A DNA stretch of 19,351 nt from positions 1-19,351 of the forward strand of contig JANXSB010000448.1 of the NCBI GenBank assembly GCA_025352865.1, written 5' to 3'. The stretch is from Chthoniobacter sp. (lineage in GTDB: Bacteria > Verrucomicrobiota > Verrucomicrobiia > Chthoniobacterales > Chthoniobacteraceae). Numbering within the stretch: position 1 is the first letter of the stretch; each line of letters starts with the position of its first letter. Below the pieces are notes generated by a model that was given only the letters and a program-made list of their open reading frames with translations, was not told where the DNA came from and did no database searches. The position numbers and the translations under genes were made by a program. Positions 1-9,600 of the stretch are shown piece by piece.

Positions 1-3000
1 GAGTGACCTTCACATTGCGCGGCAGCGATGGCGAGGCTTCCGCGAGCTTCGCCTTCAAGTCGCGGGTGACGGTGTGGCTGTTCTCGCCCATCAGCATGAA
101 ACCAAGGCCCAGGACCACTTCTCCTTTGCCGTCGGCGGTGACTGCGCCGCGGCCGGAGCGCGCGTCCGTGTCGCTCGTGCCGAGCGCGTGCTCGGCAAAG
201 GCGGTGAGGCCGTCGCCGTCGGCATCGGCGTTGGGATTTGCGCCGGTGAAATTCTGCGCGTCCGCCGTGCCGGGCGAGCCGCCCGCATTCATGCTCGCGC
301 GCCAGTTTTCCGGCGCGGAATAATTCACCCCGGCGGTGGGATGGATGAGCGTGAGGCTGGGGCCGCTGCCATCCGCGGCGGACGGCCACGGCGCGCTGTC
401 GCCGTAGGTCACGCTCGCGATCACGTCGCCATTGGCGGCGAGCACGCGGAGGAGTTCGCCGCTGTTGCTGAGCTGACCGGAGAACTGCCCGGCGACCGGC
501 ACGGCCGCGCCGTAGAGCGCGGTGAAAGCGGACGTGCTGCCGGTGATGACGGTGCGCTGGCCGGGCGCGAGCTGCGCGGCGGCGGGGAAGGTGAAATCGA
601 CGGCGTCGCTGAGCCGCACGCCGCCGAGCTCGATGGTCTGCGCGGAGACATTCATCAGCTCGATGAATTCCACGCCGCCCGACGCCGGGTGGTAGTGGAT
701 TTCGGTGAGGACGAGATTCGCCGCGCTCGCGGGCACATTGACGGTGAAGCGCGCGCTGAGCAGCGCCGACGCGCTGCCGAAAAATCCTGCGCGCGCGCGG
801 ACTTTCACCGTGGTGTCGGCGTTGATCGTGATCGGCGTGGTGTAAATGCTCGCGCCGGGCGCAAAGCTTCCGCTGAGCAGCAGCGGATCGTTTCCGTTCG
901 TCGTGAAAATGAACGCGCCGGACGCGCCGGTGATCGTGAGGTGGTAGCCCATCGGCACCGCGCCGCCGTGCTGGCTGAAGGTCGGCGCGGCGAGCGTGGG
1001 GAAAAGACCGACGTTGCGGAAACGCTGGATCGCGACCGCGGGCTCCTGCGGCCAGCACGTCGTTTCCATCCACGACATCTCGGGCAGCCAGTTGGCTTCG
1101 CGCGTGAGCGCGGTGGCCTGCCGCGCGTCGCCCCAGCGCGCGGACTCGGCGACGATCGCGACATCGAGCTGCGCCTGGCGGACTTTCCAGCGCGCGTCGT
1201 TTTTCGCCTGCGTGAGCGCGCCGCCATTGAACATCAGCTCCTGCACATGGTCGCCGAAGTCGCGCTGGAAATGCGCGTTCAGCCGGAGCTTGCTGTAGAG
1301 GAATCCGGGCGTGCCCGCGTTCGTCGGCGCCTCGATCGGCTCGCCGGAATAGTTCGTCGTGAGCGTGAGGTTGATGTTCGTGATTTCCTGGTCCCACGAA
1401 TAAAAGCGGAAGCCCGCGCTGGCCGCGCCGCGCCGCCGCGCCGCCCACCAATTGTGCGCCGGCCAGTCGCGCGCGCCGGCGAAAATGTGGAGGATCATGT
1501 AGTCGATGAAATTCGGCATATCGATCATCACCGGGAGCGCGGGATTGAGCGTGCCGTCGGCGTTGCGCCCCTGGACTTGCTGATAGAGCGCCTCGCTGAC
1601 CGTGGTCACGTTGAGCATTGCCTGGAGCTGGTCCCACGCGTCGCGCGTGCCGGAGTCGAGTTCGTTCACATCCTTCATCACGTCGTATTCGTCGGCCGTG
1701 CCGCCGAGATAAGCCGCGTTGAAATCCGTGCCGAGATCCTCGGTCACGTCGTAGATGCCCCAGTACATTCCGTTGAGGTAAAGATGGACGTAGCGGTTGT
1801 GCCCGGCGGGCCGGCCCATCGCGAGCTGCGAGTCTTTCATCCACGTATCGCGGATGTAGGTCGCGCGATGCCGCGGCCATTCGCTTTCGTCCACGTCCAC
1901 CACGGAGTAGCTGTCCGTGCTCGGCGCGCGCAGCACGAGACGGTTGAAGCTGTCCACCGAGCTGTCGGGAAAAACGCGGTGCTTCAGCTTCGACGTGCCG
2001 TATTCGCTGCGAAAGTCGAGCCGCAGCGCGTGCTTCGGCGTGAACCCGGCGTAGCGGCTCGCCCCGCCGTGGATGCGCAGGCCCGCCTCGAGGTGAAAGC
2101 CCGTGGTGCCGTCCGTCTCGATCCACTCGACATTGGCGCGGCGCTCCCACGCGTCGCCGTGCTCGATCGAGTTGATATAGATGCCGGTCGCCGCATCGAA
2201 CAAACCCGCCGCGGGCAGTGAAATGCAGAGCGCGGGCAGCGAGCGCAGCGAATCGCGGATGCTGTGGCCGGGCAGCGTCGCGGCGTTCACCACGTTCGGG
2301 TCCATCCCGTAATCCGCGGGCACCGGCTGACCGACCGGCCCCCAGTACTGGTAAATGCCCCACGTCGCGGGATAGCCCGCGGGATTCACCGGCTGCGATT
2401 TGATGCCGTCGATGAAAAGATACGTCTGCGTGTCGGTGTTCGTCGGGATGTAATCGTCGCGCGTCGCATTCGCGCGCACCACGGTCGTGCCGTTGATCGC
2501 GAGCGTCGGCCCCGGCGCAGGCGTGGCGGTGCCGTTGCCCGGCGCGGGCACGCTGCCGTCGGTCGTGGTGAAAACCGTCGCGCCGGGAGTCGCCGTGGTG
2601 ATCGCGGTCGCGAACGGCAGATCGTAATAGCCGCGGCCCACGCTGAACTGCGTGTCGGCGACGAAGTCCGCGAAGCCCGCGTTGTTCAGCCGGCCCGGCG
2701 TGGGCGTGGTGAAATAGCGGTTCGCCACGCGGTGCGCGGCCACCAGCTCCGGCGCGATGAGAAAATCGCTGCCCGCCGCCGCGTCGTTGAACCCGTGAAT
2801 CGCCAGCACATTTGTCCCCGCGTGCAGCAGACCGATCCAGCCGCTCAGGTCGATCTCCTCCGCCACGAGCGCCGTGCTTTTCATCCTGCTGCCCGACGCC
2901 AGCGAACCCACGCCCGCGCCCGCCGGCACATTGCGCCGCGCGACCTCGGTGCCGTTGAGATACACGATGCAGCCGTCGTCGTAGCGCAGGCGCAGCGTGA

Positions 3001-4411
3001 GCGCGTCGAAGTCCGGCGCGGCCGGCAGCACGAAGGGCACGCGCAGAAAAGCCGACGCGCTCACACCCTGCATCGCCGCGCGCACATCCGTGGCGATGAA
3101 CGGCGTGAAACTTCCCAGCACGAGCGGCGACACGCCCGCCGCCAGCGACGCGATGTCCGCCGCCGAAAGCGCGGCACCCCACACCGTGAAGTCGTCGATC
3201 TTGCCGGGATAATTGATCGCGCCGGCATTCGCGCTCCCGATCCAGAAACCGCGGATCGTGTTCAGCGGAGCGCCGCCATCGGCCGAGAGCCACAGCGCGC
3301 CATTCTGCCAGACCTCGCGGTGCGGGCCGTTCTTGAGGAAGACGTAATGGTTCCAGCGGCCCTGGTAGTTCGCCGCGTTCAGCTCGTAGCCGTAAAGGCG
3401 CGTGTCCGTGCCCGCGCCCGTACCCGTGTCCCAGTAGATGTTTCCGTCCGACCACGGCAGATGCACGTTCAGCGTGCGGTTGCCGCTGCCGTCGGCGTTT
3501 TGCGTGCCGTAAAAAGCGCTGTTCTGCGCGGGTAGATCCGCCGCGCCGAAGGACCAGAACGCAACCGTCAGCTTGTCCGCCGCCACCGCCGCATCGAACG
3601 CGCCCGTCGCCGCATTGGCGATCCGCACATTCCGCCCCGTGCCCACCGGCGCGAAGTCCATCGCCCGGTCGCCCGCCGCGCCGCTACGTCCGCCGCCGCC
3701 CGCGGTGAAAGTCGCGCCCGTGACCGTGCCGTGGTTCCCGTGCGCGCTGAGGTCCGGCACGAGCGCGGGGTTCGAGGCATCGTTGAAATTCCACGCGCCG
3801 ATCAGCGTCGAGGGCGTATCCGTCGTGAGGTCGTCATAGCCCACCGCCGCGAGTCCGTGCGTCCACGCCGCGTCATTGAAAGCCGCCGCCGTCCAAGTCG
3901 TGCCGAGCGCGCCGTTCACCGGAATGAAAACCGTCGCCGCACTCGCCGCCGAGACCAGCGCCGGGGCCACATCGCGCCGCCCGATGCCGTAGGACACGTC
4001 CGACTGCTGCGCCGGATACGCCGGAGAAAACGCCGACGCCACCGTGCCATCCGGCCGCACCAGCGCGAGATAGCTGCCCGAGCTGCTGAGGCTGAAATTC
4101 GTGTGCAGCTCCGCGCCCGCCACCGCACGGTTTTTACCCGACGCAAAGACCACGAGCAGCCCGCCCGGCGCGATCGTCGTCGCCGGGAAGCGCCACTTCA
4201 GCGGCACCGCCGCGTCGTCCGTCAGCGCCCAGTTCGTGAGGTCTGCGGCGGTCGTTGCCGGATTCGCGATCTCGATCCAATCGGAAGAGTCCCCATCCGC
4301 ATCGAGCAACGTCCCGCCATTCGCCGCCATGAATTCCGCGATCTCCGGCGCGGCGTGGAGCCGCAGCGCCGCGAGAGCGAGGATGGCGATAAGTCGGAGG
4401 GAGCGAAGCAC
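1..4411 (-). CDS. Giant secreted CotH/LamG/lamin-tail mosaic protein, 3' end beyond window
   Basis: The minus strand is open without a stop from 4411 to the left edge, giving 1470 codons, and the protein continues outside the window. It begins with a hydrophobic signal peptide (MLRSLRLIAILALAALRLHA). Approximate domain order: lamin-tail-like domain (20-130, EIAEFMAANGG, SSDWIEIAN); a LamG/concanavalin-like segment (197-430, with LIGAWNFND and KIDDFTVWG); a galactose-binding-like segment (433-560, LRYDDGCIVYLNG); a chitobiase C-terminal-like beta segment (590-665); a CotH-like kinase-fold region (720-1060, GLRIHGGASR, YVHLYLNGMYWGIYD, FIDYMILHIF); another beta segment (1143-1225); a second lamin-tail-like domain (1230-1340, LTEIHYHPASGGVEFIEL); and a DADGDGLTAFAEHALG calcium-loop-like motif near 1400. 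Such proteins are common in Verrucomicrobiota and Planctomycetota and are probably exported or surface-bound. The substrate is unknown. I chose the GTG at 4411 because it directly precedes the signal peptide; no ATG fits. Confidence 0.88.
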   Translation of the reverse strand, partial: MLRSLRLIAILALAALRLHAAPEIAEFMAANGGTLLDADGDSSDWIEIANPATTAADLTNWALTDDAAVPLKWRFPATTIAPGGLLVVFASGKNRAVAGAELHTNFSLSSSGSYLALVRPDGTVASAFSPAYPAQQSDVSYGIGRRDVAPALVSAASAATVFIPVNGALGTTWTAAAFNDAAWTHGLAAVGYDDLTTDTPSTLIGAWNFNDASNPALVPDLSAHGNHGTVTGATFTAGGGGRSGAAGDRAMDFAPVGTGRNVRIANAATGAFDAAVAADKLTVAFWSFGAADLPAQNSAFYGTQNADGSGNRTLNVHLPWSDGNIYWDTGTGAGTDTRLYGYELNAANYQGRWNHYVFLKNGPHREVWQNGALWLSADGGAPLNTIRGFWIGSANAGAINYPGKIDDFTVWGAALSAADIASLAAGVSPLVLGSFTPFIATDVRAAMQGVSASAFLRVPFVLPAAPDFDALTLRLRYDDGCIVYLNGTEVARRNVPAGAGVGSLASGSRMKSTALVAEEIDLSGWIGLLHAGTNVLAIHGFNDAAAGSDFLIAPELVAAHRVANRYFTTPTPGRLNNAGFADFVADTQFSVGRGYYDLPFATAITTATPGATVFTTTDGSVPAPGNGTATPAPGPTLAINGTTVVRANATRDDYIPTNTDTQTYLFIDGIKSQPVNPAGYPATWGIYQYWGPVGQPVPADYGMDPNVVNAATLPGHSIRDSLRSLPALCISLPAAGLFDAATGIYINSIEHGDAWERRANVEWIETDGTTGFHLEAGLRIHGGASRYAGFTPKHALRLDFRSEYGTSKLKHRVFPDSSVDSFNRLVLRAPSTDSYSVVDVDESEWPRHRATYIRDTWMKDSQLAMGRPAGHNRYVHLYLNGMYWGIYDVTEDLGTDFNAAYLGGTADEYDVMKDVNELDSGTRDAWDQLQAMLNVTTVSEALYQQVQGRNADGTLNPALPVMIDMPNFIDYMILHIFAGARDWPAHNWWAARRRGAASAGFRFYSWDQEITNINLTLTTNYSGEPIEAPTNAGTPGFLYSKLRLNAHFQRDFGDHVQELMFNGGALTQAKNDARWKVRQAQLDVAIVAESARWGDARQATALTREANWLPEMSWMETTCWPQEPAVAIQRFRNVGLFPTLAAPTFSQHGGAVPMGYHLTITGASGAFIFTTNGNDPLLLSGSFAPGASIYTTPITINADTTVKVRARAGFFGSASALLSARFTVNVPASAANLVLTEIHYHPASGGVEFIELMNVSAQTIELGGVRLSDAVDFTFPAAAQLAPGQRTVITGSTSAFTALYGAAVPVAGQFSGQLSNSGELLRVLAANGDVIASVTYGDSAPWPSAADGSGPSLTLIHPTAGVNYSAPENWRASMNAGGSPGTADAQNFTGANPNADADGDGLTAFAEHALGTSDTDARSGRGAVTADGKGEVVLGLGFMLMGENSHTVTRDLKAKLAEASPSLPRNVKVT

Positions 4412-4412
4412 G

Positions 4413-4421
4413 CCCTCCTTT
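4413..4421 (-). promoter_or_regulatory. Purine-rich Shine-Dalgarno-like site before the CotH-protein start
   Basis: Read on the minus strand this is AAAGGAGGG, the best Shine-Dalgarno match I found in the window. It ends only 2 bases before the chosen GTG at 4411, which is unusually close. The only other in-frame upstream start seen is a GTG at 4426, which would place the site inside the gene. The start is therefore probable, not certain. Confidence 0.5.
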
Positions 4422-4476
4422 CGCACAACTGGCGGAAACGCGCGAGAATTTCCCGCTCGGCTCTGCCAAGGCAGTC

Positions 4477-4492
4477 AGCGATGCACGACCGT
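4477..4492 (+). repeat. Left copy of a 16-bp direct repeat
   Basis: The sequence AGCGATGCACGACCGT occurs here and again, exactly, at 5549-5564. Similarity stops at the ends of the 16 bp on both sides. This copy lies in the intergenic region between the divergent CotH-protein gene and the 74-aa gene. The two copies bracket the HNH cluster. A single exact 16-mer pair in 19 kb is uncommon but not impossible by chance. Confidence 0.7.
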
Positions 4493-4528
4493 TCTTGCCC
4501 GCGTGGATTCCGCGGTTAATCTCCCGGC

Positions 4529-4753
4529 ATGGCACACACCATCCAGTTCCGCCTCCACGCTCCCGGCGACCTCGGCAAGTTTCGTCTCCCGGCGGGAGTG
4601 CAGCGGCGGCTGAATGAATTGCTCGACCGTCAGGATCAAGGCACGCCCCTCACCGCTGCGGAGCGCCGCGAGGCGGAGGGTCTGGTCGAGCTGGCCGAGA
4701 TGCTCTCGCTGCTGAAACTCCGCGCGTCGGGCGCGCAGACCGCGGCGGCATGA
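4529..4753 (+). CDS. Small conserved-looking protein coupled to the HNH gene
   Basis: This is a 74-residue protein rich in charged residues and leucine (FRLPAGVQRRLNELLDRQDQ, then LTAAERREAEGLVELAEM). The second half is predicted helical and there is no signal peptide or membrane segment. The family is not recognised. Its stop TGA overlaps the ATG of the HNH gene (ATGA at 4750-4753), so the two are very probably translated together. A small helical protein directly ahead of an HNH nuclease could be a partner or inhibitor; that is inference from position only. No Shine-Dalgarno precedes the ATG. Confidence 0.72.
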   Translation: MAHTIQFRLHAPGDLGKFRLPAGVQRRLNELLDRQDQGTPLTAAERREAEGLVELAEMLSLLKLRASGAQTAAA

Positions 4754-5172
4754 CGGTGCCGCTCCCGCTGAAGCGTACGGTGTTTCAGCGCGCGGGCGGT
4801 CGCTGCGAATACTGCGGACTCTCCCAAGCGGGGCAGGAGGCGCAGTTTCATGTCGATCACATTCACCCGCTCGCCGACGGCGGCGCGACCGCGCTCGAAA
4901 ACCTGGCCCTCGCCTGCGTGTCATGCTCCCTCCGCAAAGGCGCGCGCCGCACGGCCACGGATCCGGCGACGGGGAAGCGCGCTACACTCTTCCATCCGCG
5001 CACCCAAGGCTGGTCCGATCACTTTCAATGGAAAAGCTGCCACGTCAGCGGACGCACGCCCACGGGCCGCGCCACGGTGGATGGGCTGAAAATGAACCGG
5101 CTGCTCGCGCAAGCCATCCGTGCCGAAGAATCATTGCGAGGCCGACACCCACCGCCGGTACGGGCCAAGTAA
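4750..5172 (+). CDS. HNH endonuclease
   Basis: A 140-residue protein with a complete HNH core. The first zinc cysteine pair is C19-x-x-C22 (CEYCG), the catalytic D36-H37 lies in HVDHIHPLADGG, N51 in LENLALAC, and the second cysteine pair is C56-x-x-C59 (CVSC) followed by a lysine. Known members are metal-dependent DNA nickases or nucleases found in restriction, homing and phage contexts, and also as stand-alone chromosomal genes. The C-terminal ~65 residues (WSDHFQWKSCHVSGRTPTGRATVDGLKMN) match the tail commonly seen on stand-alone HNH proteins of this size. It overlaps the upstream 74-aa gene by 4 bases. The target is unknown. The gene lies within the repeat-bracketed interval 4477-5564. Confidence 0.9.
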   Translation: MTVPLPLKRTVFQRAGGRCEYCGLSQAGQEAQFHVDHIHPLADGGATALENLALACVSCSLRKGARRTATDPATGKRATLFHPRTQGWSDHFQWKSCHVSGRTPTGRATVDGLKMNRLLAQAIRAEESLRGRHPPPVRAK

Positions 5173-5226
5173 GCGCGGTGTTATTCCGTCGTTCCCAACC
5201 CATCCCTCACCGCTACATTCTTTCTC

Positions 5227-5550
5227 GTGAAGCCTTTGTTGCGAGCGCTCTTCATTCTGTGGTGCCTGAGTTGGCCGCTGTCTGTTGTGGCTGCGATGTC
5301 CGAGCCATTTGGACATCCCCAGTCACGGGTGGTGATCGCAGTGCGAGCAGTTGGCGCTGGCAACATGCTGGCATTCTACGTCTGCGGAGCTGGGTGGCTG
5401 ATTCATCGTACTCGGAATGAACTCGCTGCCAGCTCCTCCGTTTCAAGCATCTTGGGCGCTTGGGTGAGCTTTGTTTTCCTCAATCCGTTTGGCCCGGTGG
5501 TGCTCCTGCTCAGCCGACGCATACTGCGTGGAGGAAGGACTTTGCTCTAG
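5227..5550 (+). CDS. Small membrane protein of unknown function
   Basis: A 107-residue reading frame with a GTG start. Residues 5-23 form a hydrophobic N-terminal helix (LRALFILWCLSWPLSVVA), with further hydrophobic stretches near 38-60 and 75-96. I predict two or three membrane segments, the first possibly a signal peptide. No family is recognised and no Shine-Dalgarno is visible. Base composition is lower in GC than the neighbours. Its stop shares the tetranucleotide CTAG at 5547-5550 with the stop of the convergent aldo/keto reductase gene, so the two genes end on each other. It begins 54 bases after the HNH gene and is the last gene before the right 16-bp repeat. Confidence 0.5.
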   Translation: MKPLLRALFILWCLSWPLSVVAAMSEPFGHPQSRVVIAVRAVGAGNMLAFYVCGAGWLIHRTRNELAASSSVSSILGAWVSFVFLNPFGPVVLLLSRRILRGGRTLL

Positions 5551-6536
5551 CGATGCACGACCGTCATCCCGCTCGCCGCGTAGCGCGTGCCGGCGGCGGC
5601 GTCTTTGGGGAAGGCGGCGTCGATGCGTTGCAGGTCGCCGGCACTAAGCGTCACGGCGGTTGCACCGAGATTTTCGTCGAGATACTTGCGCCGCTTGGTG
5701 CCGGGGATGGGCACGATGTCGCCGCCCTGCGCGAGCACCCAGGCGAGCGCGAGCTGCGCGGGCGTGCAGCCTTTTTCGCGGGCCAGCTCCTCCACGCGGG
5801 CGACGAGCGCGAGGTTGCGCGCGAAGTTTTCGCCCTGAAAGCGCGGGTTGTTGCGGCGGTAGTCGTCGGGCGAGAGATCCTCGAAGCGGCGGATCTGGCC
5901 GGTGAGCATGCCGCGGCCGAGCGGCGAGTAGGGCACGAAGCCGATGCCGAGTTCGCGGCACGTTGCGAGCACGCCGTTGTCCTCCACGTCGCGCGTCCAC
6001 AGCGAATACTCGGTCTGCACCGCGGTGATGGGATGCACGGCGTGCGCGCGGCGGATGGTTTCGGGCGCGGCTTCGCTCAGGCCGAGGTGGCGCACCTTGC
6101 CCGCGCCCACGAGCGCGGCCATCGCGCCCACGGTTTCCTCGATTGGCGTCTCGGTGTCCACGCGGTGTTGGTAGTAAAGGTCGATCGTCTCCACGCCGAG
6201 ACGGCTCAGGCTGCCTTCGCACGCCGCTCTCACGAAATCCGGCTTGCCGGAAAAACCTTTGCGCATCGGGTCGCTGGGATCGCGCAGGAAGCCGAACTTT
6301 GTCGCCAGCACCACCTCATCGCGCCGCCCGCGGATCGCCTCGCCGACGAGCACTTCATTGGTGTGCGGGCCGTAGGCGTCGGAGGTGTCGAGGAAAGTGA
6401 GCCCGGCATCGAGCACGCGGTGGATGGTGGCCACGGATTCGGCGTCATCGCGCGTGCCGTAGAATTCCGACATGCCCATGCAGCCGAGTCCGAGGCAGGA
6501 GACTTCGAGCGAACCGAGGGAGCGTTTGGAAAGCAT
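5547..6536 (-). CDS. Aldo/keto reductase
   Basis: A 329-residue cytoplasmic NADPH-dependent oxidoreductase of the aldo/keto reductase superfamily, closest in pattern to the YajO/pyridoxal-reductase-like (AKR11/13) group. The catalytic tetrad is visible: D50 and Y55 in FLDTSDAYG, K80 in LATKFG, and H124 in YYQHRVD. The opening (LGLGCMGMSEFYG) and the late cofactor-binding loop (IVPIPGTKRRKYLDENLGA) are typical, and the length is normal. The real substrate cannot be read from sequence. The start lies 70 bases after the stop of the DUF1553 gene on the same strand, so the two may be co-transcribed. The last codons (TVVHR-stop) coincide with the right 16-bp direct repeat. Confidence 0.95.
   Translation of the reverse strand: MLSKRSLGSLEVSCLGLGCMGMSEFYGTRDDAESVATIHRVLDAGLTFLDTSDAYGPHTNEVLVGEAIRGRRDEVVLATKFGFLRDPSDPMRKGFSGKPDFVRAACEGSLSRLGVETIDLYYQHRVDTETPIEETVGAMAALVGAGKVRHLGLSEAAPETIRRAHAVHPITAVQTEYSLWTRDVEDNGVLATCRELGIGFVPYSPLGRGMLTGQIRRFEDLSPDDYRRNNPRFQGENFARNLALVARVEELAREKGCTPAQLALAWVLAQGGDIVPIPGTKRRKYLDENLGATAVTLSAGDLQRIDAAFPKDAAAGTRYAASGMTVVHR
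5549..5564 (+). repeat. Right copy of a 16-bp direct repeat, inside the 3' end of the reductase gene
   Basis: This is the exact second copy of AGCGATGCACGACCGT (first copy 4477-4492). Read on the minus strand it encodes the last residues of the aldo/keto reductase plus most of its stop. Duplication of a gene's 3' end on the far side of inserted DNA is the classic outcome of site-specific integration, but no integrase is present between the copies. Confidence 0.7.
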
Positions 6537-6606
6537 GCGCGCAGCGTGAAAGCGCAGGCGTTTCCGCGCAAGCGGGGATGCTGTGGCACTGGGTGCCGCT
6601 TGAGCG

Positions 6607-9600
6607 TCAGCCCTTGGTCACGGTTTCGTCGAGGTTGAGGATGGTGCTGGCGACGTTGGTCCAGGCGGCGAGTTCGGCGGGGTCGAGGGCGGGGTTGCGT
6701 TTGGCTTCGCCGTTGCCGAGGAGCTTGAGGGCTTCGTCGCGGCTCGCGGCGTAGCGGGTTTTTTGCTTTTGAAAAAGCTCGGTGAGCACCGCGGTCTCGC
6801 GCTCGGTGGGCGGGCGCGCGGTGGCGAGCCGGAAGGCGAAGCGGATGCGCTCGGCGGGCGTGGCGCCGCCCTGGGTCATCATGCGCTCGGCGAGGATGCG
6901 CGAGGCTTCCACGTAGGTCGGATCGTTGAGCAGCACGAGTGCCTGGAGCGGGGTGTTGGTGCGCTCGCGGGCGACGGTGCAGGTCTCGCGGTCGGGCGCG
7001 TCGAAGGTCTGCATCTGCGGCGGCGGGCAGGTGCGTTTCCAAAAGGTGTACATACTCCGCCGGTAGAGGTCTTCGCCGTGGCTGGGGACAAAAAACTGCG
7101 CGGTCCAGTTGCCGGAGTCCTGGCGCGATGACAGCTCCTCCCACAGGCCCGCGGGCTGGTACGGCGACGCGCTCGGCCCGCCGATTTTCGGATTGAGCAG
7201 CCCGCTCACGGCGAGCGCGGTGTCGCGGATTTCCTCGGCGCTCAGACGGAAGCGCGGGCCGCGCGCGTAGAGCCGGTTGTAGGGATCGCGCTCTTTCATC
7301 TCGGGCGTGACGCGCGCGGTCTGCCGGTACGTGGCGGAGGTGACGATGAGTTGCGCGAGATGTTTCACGTCCCAATGGCTCGCGGTGAATTCGGTCGCCA
7401 GCCAGTCGAGCAGTTCGGGATGGCTCGGCCATTCGCCCTGCGCGCCGAAGTCGCTCACGGTTTTCACGATGCCGGTGCCCATGAAGTTTTTCCAAAACCG
7501 GTTCACCGCCACGCGCGCCGTCAGCGGATGCTGAGGGTCGATGAGCCAGCGCGCGAGGCCGAGGCGGTTCGGCGGCGCGTCGGCGGGCAGTGGCGGGAGG
7601 CTGGCGGGTGTGCCGGGCGTGACTTTGTCGCCGGGCTGATTGTACTGGCCGCGCACGAGGATGTGCGTCTCGCGCGGCGTGTCCATCTGCTGCATGACCA
7701 TGACGTTTGGCACCTGCTTCTCCACGGCCTTCAGTTCCGCGCGCAGTTTTTCGAGCTGCGCGGCGGGCTCTTTGAGGATGGGCGAAACGCTCTCGCGGTA
7801 GTGCTTTTGCAAAGTCGCGCGCTGCTTCGCGTCCCGCTTGTCCGCAGGGAGGGCGAGGATCTGCGCGATCGGCGCGGGCACTTTGCCGATGGACGCAGCG
7901 GCGGCGTCCGCAGTCACTGCGAGGCGCGCGCGGCCGATGCTGTGGCCGGCGAATGCCGATTCAAAATCGAGCCGCACATGCAGGTCGGTGCCGCCGGGAA
8001 AACCGAACGGTTTCTCCGCGACGAACCACGCCGTCCGCGTCTCGTGCTTGGTGTTTCCATCCACGGCCCAGCCGGTCTGCGCGAGGCCGTCGATGACTTT
8101 CGCAATCTCGTAATTCGCCTGCGAGTAGTCGGCCTCCGCGGCGACGAGCCGCACCTTCGCCGTTTGCTTCGGATCGGCCACGGACTGCGCCTCCACCTCG
8201 ATACCGGTGAGGACGAAGTTCCCATTGCTCGCCCGCCCCGGCCCGCCATCGACGAGCGAAGGATCGGTGAGTGCTTCCAGCCGCAGCGCCGTCATCCCCG
8301 CACGGTCGGTGCGCGCGGTGATCTCGTAGTGATCCATCCCGGCATTCGCACCGCTCGCGAGGATCGAATGATCCGGCTGCACCGCGAGCGTCGCGCCGCT
8401 GAGCGACTTCGCGGCGGCGGGCGCGAGCACCGTCCAGTCCGGCGGCGTCGGCGGTGCGGCGGTTTTTTCCCACGCCGCCTGCGCGGCATCGGCGCGCGCG
8501 GTCAGCTCGGCGTATTGTTTCTCCGCGTCGGCAATTTTTTTCCCGAGCGCGGCGATCGTCGCGTCTTGTTCCGCCGTCGGCACCTTGAGCACCGGCGCGG
8601 CGTTGCCCTGGCTGCCGTCGAGTCCGTTTTCCGGCACGGCGTTGAAGTAGGCGTAGAGCTGGTAGTACTCCTTCTGCGTGAGCGGATCGAACTTGTGGTC
8701 GTGGCATTGCGTGCAGTTCACCGTGAGCCCGAGGAAGGCGGTGCCGAAGGTGTTCACGCGGTCGAAAATGTAGTTCGTCAGATACTCCTCCGGGATCGCT
8801 CCGCCTTCGAAGTTGACCATGTTATTCCGGCAGAAACCGGTGGCGACTTTCTGCTCGGTCGTGGCATTGGGCAAAAGATCGCCCGCGAGCTGCCAGAGGA
8901 TGAACTGATCGAAAGGCAGGTTTTTGTTGAACGCCTCGATGACCCACTCGCGCCATTTCCACATCTCGCGCCCGGCGTCGAGATGGTAGCCGTGGGTATC
9001 CGCGTAGCGCGAAAGATCGAGCCAGTGGACGGCCATCTTTTCGCCAAAGCGCGGCGAGGCCAGCAGCCGCGCAACCAGCCTGCCATAAGCATCCGGCGAC
9101 TGGTCGGTGAGAAAGGCATCGATCTCCGCGGACGTGGGCGGAAGGCCGGTGAGATCGAAAGTCACGCGGCGGATGAGGGTGGGCTTGTCGGCCTGGGGCG
9201 AGGGTTTGAGCCCGTCTTTTTCAAAGCGCGCGAGGATGAAGGCGTCGATGGGATTTGTGAGTCCAGCTTTGGGCAGCGCCGGTTTCTGCGGCGCGATGAG
9301 CGACCAGTGCGGCTCGTACTTCGCACCCTGCGCGATCCAATTTTTGATGAGCGCGATTTGCTCGGGCTTGAGCTTTTTTTCGCTCTTCGGCGGCGGCATT
9401 TTCTCGTCGGCATCGTGCGATTCGATGCGCACCACGGCGTCGCTTTTCAGGAGGTCGCCGGGCATGATCGCGCGCACGCCTTCGATCTCCGCGCGCGCGC
9501 CGTCGGAAGTGTCGAGCCGGCGGTCGGCTTTGCGCGCGCGCTTGTCCGGGCCGTGGCAGGAGAAGCAGTTTTCCGAAAGGATGGGGCGGATGTCGCGGTT

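Noticed and set aside
74..2221. Long plus-strand open frame of 715 codons, and similar frames at 2264-3535 and 3731-4519
   Set aside because: They are arginine/histidine/alanine-rich antisense shadows of the CotH/LamG protein on the minus strand, which shows real domain sequence throughout.
4477..5564. A full mobile element with integrase or transposase
   Set aside because: Only the 16-bp repeat and an HNH gene support mobility. No integrase, transposase or terminal inverted repeats were seen, so I list the repeats without calling an element.
5460..6638. Plus-strand open frame of 392 codons
   Set aside because: It lies opposite the aldo/keto reductase, whose catalytic tetrad is intact.
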